Origin: Tamarix chinensis
Taxonomy: Eukaryota > Streptophyta > Magnoliopsida > Caryophyllales > Tamaricaceae
Length of the DNA stretch: 64,000 nt
NCBI GenBank assembly: GCA_030549775.1
Contig: CM060178.1
Span: 67,818,896-67,882,895 of the forward strand
Reading direction: 5' to 3'
Numbering within the stretch: the stretch's first letter is position 1; each line of letters opens with the position of its first letter. Positions 58,712-64,000 of the stretch are shown piece after piece. The translations under genes were made by a program, and so were the position numbers. The notes beneath the pieces are model-generated. The model searched no databases. It worked only from the letters and a program-made list of their open reading frames with translations, and had not been told where the DNA came from.

Positions 58712-59700
58712 GGTATCATGGATCATATGTACGTATGCTCTAGTAGATTATCTAGAGAGTATATAGATGATGTTAAGGAATTTCTTAGGTTTGTGGCTGT
58801 ACGTGCTAAATTTCCTTGCCTATGTATAAATTATGGCAATACTAAAAGGAAAGGAGTGAGTGAAATATGATATCATCTTATTGTTTATGTAATTGATATG
58901 AGTTACACTTATTAGATATTACACAAAAAAAAATCAATTGGTTTCCAAACTAGTAGTATTTCCCATGAAGATTTCAAAAATGATGACTTTACTTATATGC
59001 AAGACTTGAAAAATAATGTACAAGAAATTTTTAGATACTATTTACAAAATTTTTAGAAGGTGGTTGGTGATTCAGTGATTCCCTTGTATATTGGTTGTAC
59101 TAAATTTATAAGATTATCAATAATGTTATGAGTGTACAACCTTAAGGATGCTAATGGATGGAGCAATAAAAGCTTTAGTTCTATTCTTAAACTATTAATG
59201 TAGATGTTTTTAGAAGATAATGTACTCCCTTTTAAGATATATGATGCGAAGAAGATTATTAAATCTATTGGCATGAATGATGAAAAAATATATGCATGTC
59301 CTAATGATTCTATTTTGCGTCTGAATGAATGTGCATCATTAGATAGATGTCCTAAAGGTCAAATTTCATGAATCAAGAAGGTTAAGGCTCCTAATAAGGT
59401 TTATTTTACATAATAAATGATTTTTTGAAACATGGAATCCTTTCTATTTATAGTGTGCACAAACACTATACATGCCCTATTTGTAAAGATCACACAAAAT
59501 TTGATAATTAGCAAAGAGTAGGGAGACCACTTATCTTAGACATTGTTGATTTCTGCTTATGAATTATCATTATTATAGGCAAAGAAAAGCTTATAATGGA
59601 AATTTTGAAGAAGCAAGAGCTTTGAATCATCTCATGGGACTCCAAGTATATGAAAAAGTGAGATACTTAATGTGTCTTTTATAAAAATGAATATGAAATC
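58712..59700 (+). pseudogene. CACTA TNP2 transposase, N-terminal and catalytic part
   Basis: The ATG at 58718 opens 'MDHMYVCSSRLSREYIDDVK' and 'FLRFVAVRAKFPCLCINYGN', the transposase-associated domain with its cysteine pair. Then 'SVIPLYIGCTKFIRLS', 'LKDANGWSNKSFSSILKLL', 'LPFKIYDAKKIIKSIGMNDE', 'IYACPNDSIL' and 'LDRCPKG' match the tnp2 (Transposase_21) start. 'HYRQRKAYNGNFEEARALNH' is near 59575. The enzyme would cut and rejoin element ends in the nucleus. Most of the central catalytic stretch is missing and stops are frequent. Confidence 0.85.
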
Positions 59701-59979
59701 AATTTCCTTAGGTAATGGAAGAAGTGGTCAATATTTTTTAGCCTTCAATATTGGAAAGACTTGTATGTGCAACACTATCTTGATATGATGCATATTAAGA
59801 ATAAGGTGTATGATAATCTAATAAGTAAACTTATTAATGTACTAAAAAAAAGAGTAAAATGATAACACCAATGCTAGGTTAGACCTAGTTGACATGGGTA
59901 TAAGAACAAACTTACATTTTTTAGAAGGTGGGGAACAAAACTTTTTTTTACCTTCAACATGTCATACTCATTTTTAAAA

Positions 59980-61260
59980 GGATAAAATGTCTTTGTTTGA
60001 GTGTTTGAATGGAGTTAAGGTTCCATATGGCTATTCATCAAACATCAAGAACCTTATTTTGATGAAAGATTTAAAGTTAGTGGGTATGAAATCACATGCT
60101 GATCATGTTTTCATTAAGCATTTGTTGACGGTGGCAATACATTTTATTTTACCCAATCATGTTAGTTCTTCTATCACTCATTTTTATTTATTTGTGGAGA
60201 AGCTATTTATTCATGCTATTAAACTAGAGAGGTTGGACTCATTGTATGGAGAAATTGTGATTATATTATGTCATCTTGAGATGTAATTTACTCCATCTTT
60301 CTTTATGATAATGGTTCATTTAAATGGTCATTTAGTTAGGGAGGTCAAATTATGTAAGATAGTTTATTTGCATTAGTTGTATCTATTTGAAAGGTTTATA
60401 AAGATCTTATAAGGCTATAAGAGCAATACAAAAAAATTAGAAGGATGCATTATTGAGAGTTATCTAGTGGAGGAGCCAATTGATTTTTTTTTATGAGTTC
60501 TTATTAGATGCTAACACCATAGGTGTCCCTTAACAATGAAATTTAGATATACTGGTTGAATAGAAATGAGCTAATGGATTTGAAGTGGTCGGCATTGGTG
60601 ATTCTAACACATTGTATCAATATCACTTGGAGGTGCTTCATAATAGAGATAATGTCCCACCATTTGTGCAACAATACATTGATATGATTAGAGCTATAAA
60701 TCCATATAGGAACGAGAAATGGTTATTAGAGAAATATAATAGCTCATTCTCATAGTGGTTGACATATTGGGGGTTTACTTATAATAGTTATTTATATTAG
60801 TTATCATGACCACTTTTACAGAAGTGTTTTAGTATATCTCATATATGAACAATGATAATACTTTCTACATGAAAGAGAAAAATAATAAGAGCACCATGCA
60901 AATAATGGTGTGAATATAGTATTAGAAGCTTTGCATGTATCAAATGCTAGAGATAAATTTCTTGTTTATGCATCAATACTTACTATGGAGCAATCATACA
61001 CATATTGTTGTTGGATTATTGTGAATGCCATAAATTTATACTTTTCCCAATGTATATTATCATTAGTCATATATATTAGTTTCTTTGATGGTTTCAAATG
61101 TGACATCTGATGGTGAAGATTTAGAAAAAGGTACAAGAAAGTAAAAAAGAGTTATGATGAAAAAAATACAAGCTTTAGAGAGAAGAATATCATATTATTG
61201 GTTGATCAATTTATAGGGTTTGGGGTACTATTTGGAGATAATGGGATCTAATATACTAGC
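59980..61260 (+). pseudogene. CACTA TNP2 C-terminal domains (DUF4218/DUF4216-like)
   Basis: The open stretch 59987-60286 reads 'MSLFECLNGVKVPYGYSSNI', 'LKLVGMKSHADHVFIKHLL', 'DSLYGEIVIILCHLEM', then after a stop 'FTPSFFMIMVHLNGHLVREV' and 'GCIIESYLVEEPI', the DUF4218 order of plant CACTA transposases. 'VPPFVQQYIDMI' (60658) and 'NGVNIVLEALHVSNARDKFL' (60903) fit the linker and DUF4216. Stops at 60286 and several later sites. Confidence 0.85.
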
Positions 61261-61499
61261 TATATGTATGCTAAAGCCTATTTGATTGTTACTGTTACCA
61301 TTCTTTATTGGAGAGATATCCTCCTTATCTTGAAGCAGAAGGTATGGTTCATTGTATAGGTATCATGAACAAATATGAACCATTAGATCATATATGACCC
61401 ATATGATCATATAGTAATAATATTTATTATTTTGCATACTATCTTTGAAATGCTAGAACATTGTAAGAAATTTTTACTTCAATTATGTCTAAGTCTTGA

Positions 61500-62060
61500 A
61501 AGGATTGGAAGTCCAAATTAAGTAGACATCACATGATTAGGCTAGTTGTCACTTATCATTCACATCCCCATTCAAATTATTAGAGAATGATTTATCTAGA
61601 TACTTGGGCTAATTTTGTCAATTAATGAAGTTTAGAAGAAGCTAAAGTATTTAACAACTCACAATATGTATTAAGAATTTTTTTTAAAAAAAAATCCTAT
61701 TATTGTAGATTGATTGTTTATATAAATTTTTATTGTGGCGAGAGAATAGTCTAAATAGATATCAAAATGAGTAGGAAAAATTATATGCTCGTAAGAACTT
61801 GAAGTCAGCAAATAAGGTATTAAAAATAAAAGAGTTCGTAAGAAGTTAATATTTTAACATATTTATTGTTATTTTAAAACTATAATAATTATATGATTGT
61901 TAATTTGATGATAAAGGACAAAGATGTATAAGAAAGGACAGAAATGGTACTCTATATGTACCTCCTACATATATAGATGTTTGGATTAGGGTAAGGATGA
62001 ATAAAAAATTGGAAAAGTATATGAATAATCCAACCAAACAAATATTTGATAAAACAATAA
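61500..62060 (+). pseudogene. Second CACTA protein relic (Transposase_24-like)
   Basis: Fragments 'YLGLILS'-like, 'LWRENSLNRYQNE' and 'RKDRNGTLYVPPTYIDVWIR' followed by 'LEKYMNNPTKQIFDK' recall plant transposase family 24, which lies downstream of TNP2 in many CACTA elements. Heavily frameshifted; assignment by motif and position. Confidence 0.5.
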
Positions 62061-62100
62061 GGTTTTAGAAATATTAACTTTTCAATATTTAAATACCACT

Positions 62101-62380
62101 TCTTATCCCTAACGAGCTATAATTATTTCACTAATAACATGAGGTCCAAAAAAAAGGAGTGGATAAGAGTGGCTGAAACGATGCCCTTAATGTTTGATGG
62201 AGCCCAAAAAATAAAGATTCATGGTGCATGAATCTTGTAGAGAAGCTTTGTGGTGTTTTATATAGGTTTTAGTTTGAATGGAGTGGTATAGGAGAACTAT
62301 GGTCAGGGTGTCGTTGAAATAATGAGTGTGTTTCTCTATCAACAAGAAACATGGGTGTGGTTGGAAATATAGCTAGGGTG
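62101..62380. other. Junction between CACTA relic and copia D
   Basis: No coding sequence. A TGTTTGATGGAGCCC at 62189 and a TGTTTGGTGC at 62381 are both possible LTR starts for copia D. Confidence 0.35.
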
Positions 62381-62549
62381 TGTTTGGTGCAAATTGGAAA
62401 AAATTTGATCCAAATTTAAATAGGTAGACCACACAGCAAGCATGGATAGGTTGTGGTTTGAACCATGACCATGTTTGGTGTGATACCACCTAGGTGTTCA
62501 TTAGTCTTGTGGAGTTTGTTTCTACCACTTTATCGGTTACTCTGTACCC

Positions 62550-62557
62550 TATAAATA
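62550..62557 (+). promoter_or_regulatory. TATA box in copia D LTR
   Basis: TATAAATA about 280 bases before the LTR end, in the sense of the element. Confidence 0.5.
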
Positions 62558-62835
62558 TGCATTAGAGTGATAGGTTTTATGGAATTGAATACACATAGTG
62601 AGAATGAAAAATATAAACACTAGTTCTAATAAAAATAAAGAAGGAATTATAGACTTAGATCAAATTGATCTTGAGATCTACTATAGTCCCTCAATTTCAT
62701 TAATAAAATTATTAGTATAAGCCATGATTTAAGCAATTTTCTGATATGGATAGAATTAATGTGCCATTTTCTTTTTTCCTTTGCTTGATTTCTTTTATTG
62801 TTCTTCTTTTCTCAGTGATTGAATATCACAATATT

Positions 62836-62847
62836 TGGTATCAAAGC
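62836..62847 (+). other. Primer-binding site of copia D
   Basis: TGGTATCAAAGC, initiator methionine tRNA type, five bases after the LTR end. Confidence 0.88.
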
Positions 62848-62869
62848 CTAGTTTATCAAAACAAGGGCA

Positions 62870-63640
62870 ACTAGAAATGGAAGATCAAAAAGATCAAGAT
62901 TGAGAAGGGTGATGGTTCCAATTTTATTTTCTTAGTGATTGAGATTGAATATTATTTATACCATAAGGATCTTGATCAACACCTTGAAGGTGAGAATCCA
63001 GAATCAATGCACAAGGAAAATTGGGATTCTTTAGATAGGAAGGATGTAAGTGTAAATTAATTAAGTCCTGCTCATAATATTGCATTCTACATCATGGAAT
63101 AGAAGACGGCTACAACAAGAATAGTGAAAATTCCTCTATAATAAATAAGGTATTTCTTATGAGAAAGTTGTTTAATCTAAAGATTTTTTATATTACTTCT
63201 ATCACATATTGTATTAATAATATTAATTCGGTGTTTAGTCAACTAAGTTATGTTGATATCTTCTTTAATGATGAAGTAAAAGCCTATATCTTGTTATCTT
63301 CTCTACAAAAGAGTTGGGATTATACGTTTGCTATGATTAGTAGTTCCCACGGTCAAACTAAGTTGAATTTTGAGAAGGTTCGGGTCCTGATTCTTACCGA
63401 GAGCATTCGTTGGAAGGAATTAGGGTAAGAAAATGTAGGCAATGCCTTAAGTGTTTATGGTAGAGAAATGAGTGGAAATAAAGGTGTTGGTAATTATGGG
63501 AGATCTAAATATAAAGGCAAGTCTAAAATTTATAGCCAAGAAACTTGTTGGAATTGTGGTGAGAAAATACATCTTAAGAAGAAGAAGGAACAACATTATG
63601 CAAATGATAGTAATAATTTACCATATTATGTAAATGATTC
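62870..63640 (+). pseudogene. Copia D gag with zinc knuckle
   Basis: 'IEKGDGSNFIFLVIEIEYYL' and 'ENPESMHKENWDSLDRKD' form the gag N-terminus. The open stretch 63159-63428 reads 'MRKLFNLKIF', 'SQLSYVDIFFNDEVKAYILL', 'SLQKSWDYTFAMISSSHGQT' and 'KLNFEKVRVLILTESIRW', the central copia gag domain. After a stop at 63426-63428 a second open stretch (63468-63737) contains 'CWNCGEKIHLKKKKE': C-x2-C and His kept, last Cys lost. Would encode the nucleocapsid. Confidence 0.85.
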
Positions 63641-64000
63641 TGATTATTTTGTCTATAGTGTAGAGAGACCATTGAATATTAGGGCTTCATTTCATTTTAC
63701 ACATAGCAGGAACTTATTCCATAAAAAAATCTTTTGAATAGTTTAAGAAGTTATATCTTGCAAACAATGATTGCGTAGAGATTTTTAACATGGGTGATGT
63801 AATGATTAAGACTCCTATTGGGTTCAAGTATGATATTAAGGATGTTAAATTGATCTAGAGACTAAAAAAATATAATATTTTTTTATTAAGTTACATAGTA
63901 TAGGTCATAAGAACATGTTTGGGAAGAGTTCTTGGAAAGTCACAAAAGGTTAAGAAAGGGAAGTTGTACTCCACAGTATGCTTAACGAGTGATGTAGTTG
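63641..64000 (+). pseudogene. Copia D protease (partial, runs off window)
   Basis: 'NIRASFHFTHSRNLFHKKIF' stands where copia proteases have D-S-G-A-S-x-H; the Asp-Ser-Gly is lost (Asn-Ile-Arg). 'NMGDVMIKTPIGFKYDIKDV' and 'KGKLYSTVCLTSD' follow. Two stops after 'HKKIF' and another at 63855 show decay. Confidence 0.7.

Larger units (their letters stand above)
58036..62100 (+). mobile_element. CACTA (En/Spm-type) DNA transposon, decayed
   Basis: Starts CACTACTACAGAG at 58036 within copia C. Three imperfect subterminal repeats follow, then a transposase of the TNP2 type in standard domain order and a second transposase-like relic (Transposase_24 type) near 61.6-62.05 kb. The matching 3' terminus (ending TAGTAGTG) was not found, so the right end is approximate or deleted. 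No 3-bp duplication can be tested. All ORFs are broken. Confidence 0.78.
62381..64000 (+). mobile_element. Copia element D, 5' end (continues past window)
   Basis: A probable 5' LTR (start uncertain, ending ATATCACA at 62830) with TATA box is followed by a primer-binding site at 62836, gag with zinc knuckle, and a protease region reaching the window edge. Motif content differs from B, C, F and the sirevirus, so it is a further copia lineage. Gag and protease carry frameshifts and stops. Confidence 0.75.

Overview
This window looks like nuclear DNA of a flowering plant. It is very AT-rich and gene-poor, and almost all of it is layered plant transposable elements: Ty1/copia and Ty3/gypsy-type LTR retrotransposons, an L1-type LINE, a CACTA DNA transposon and a Cassandra TRIM element carrying 5S-rRNA-derived sequence. 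I saw no bacterial, organellar or intact single-copy gene. The only candidate host-gene sequence is a pair of short spliced exons near 24.1-24.5 kb. Nearly every coding region is a relic with stops and frameshifts. Species cannot be named from the sequence.

Layout. 1-3.0 kb: end of a long gypsy-type LTR, lying against a minus-strand retrotransposon 'A' (gag start, primer-binding site, LTR, 3.0-4.4 kb). 4.4-22.3 kb: a minus-strand copia relic 'B' (3' LTR, RNase H, integrase, protease, gag, primer-binding site, 5' LTR), split by a stack of gypsy-type LTRs (5.5-18 kb). Within that stack a 2.59-kb solo LTR sits inside another LTR with target-site duplication (TSD) GTTAC. 22.4-23.4 kb: a second copy of LTR A, inverted relative to the first. 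23.4-24.9 kb: non-repetitive-looking sequence with the gene remnant.

24.9-49.1 kb: one old sirevirus-like copia element on the plus strand, about 10.7 kb once insertions are subtracted. It has 1.4-kb LTRs, gag, protease, integrase, RT, RNase H and an ENV-like region. Three insertions interrupt it. The first is a copia element 'F' of 4,576 bp on the minus strand, inside its 5' LTR (TSD ATTTT). The second is an L1 LINE inside its integrase (TSD AAGTAT), which itself holds a complete 756-bp Cassandra element (TSD ATTGG). The third is a 3.34-kb solo LTR downstream of the ENV-like region (TSD TTTAT).

49.1-51.2 kb: AT-rich, unassigned. 51.2-58.0 kb: copia relic 'C' on the plus strand, same lineage as B, split at its RT/RNase H junction by a 3.4-kb solo LTR that is a sister of the one at 44-47 kb. 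58.0-62.1 kb: a decayed CACTA transposon whose CACTA terminus falls inside the RNase H of C. 62.4-64.0 kb: the 5' end of another plus-strand copia element 'D' running off the window.

No genes here act together as a host pathway. The window is a stratigraphic record of insertions: sirevirus (oldest), then LINE, then Cassandra (LTR divergence about 10%), with copia F among the youngest (about 5%).
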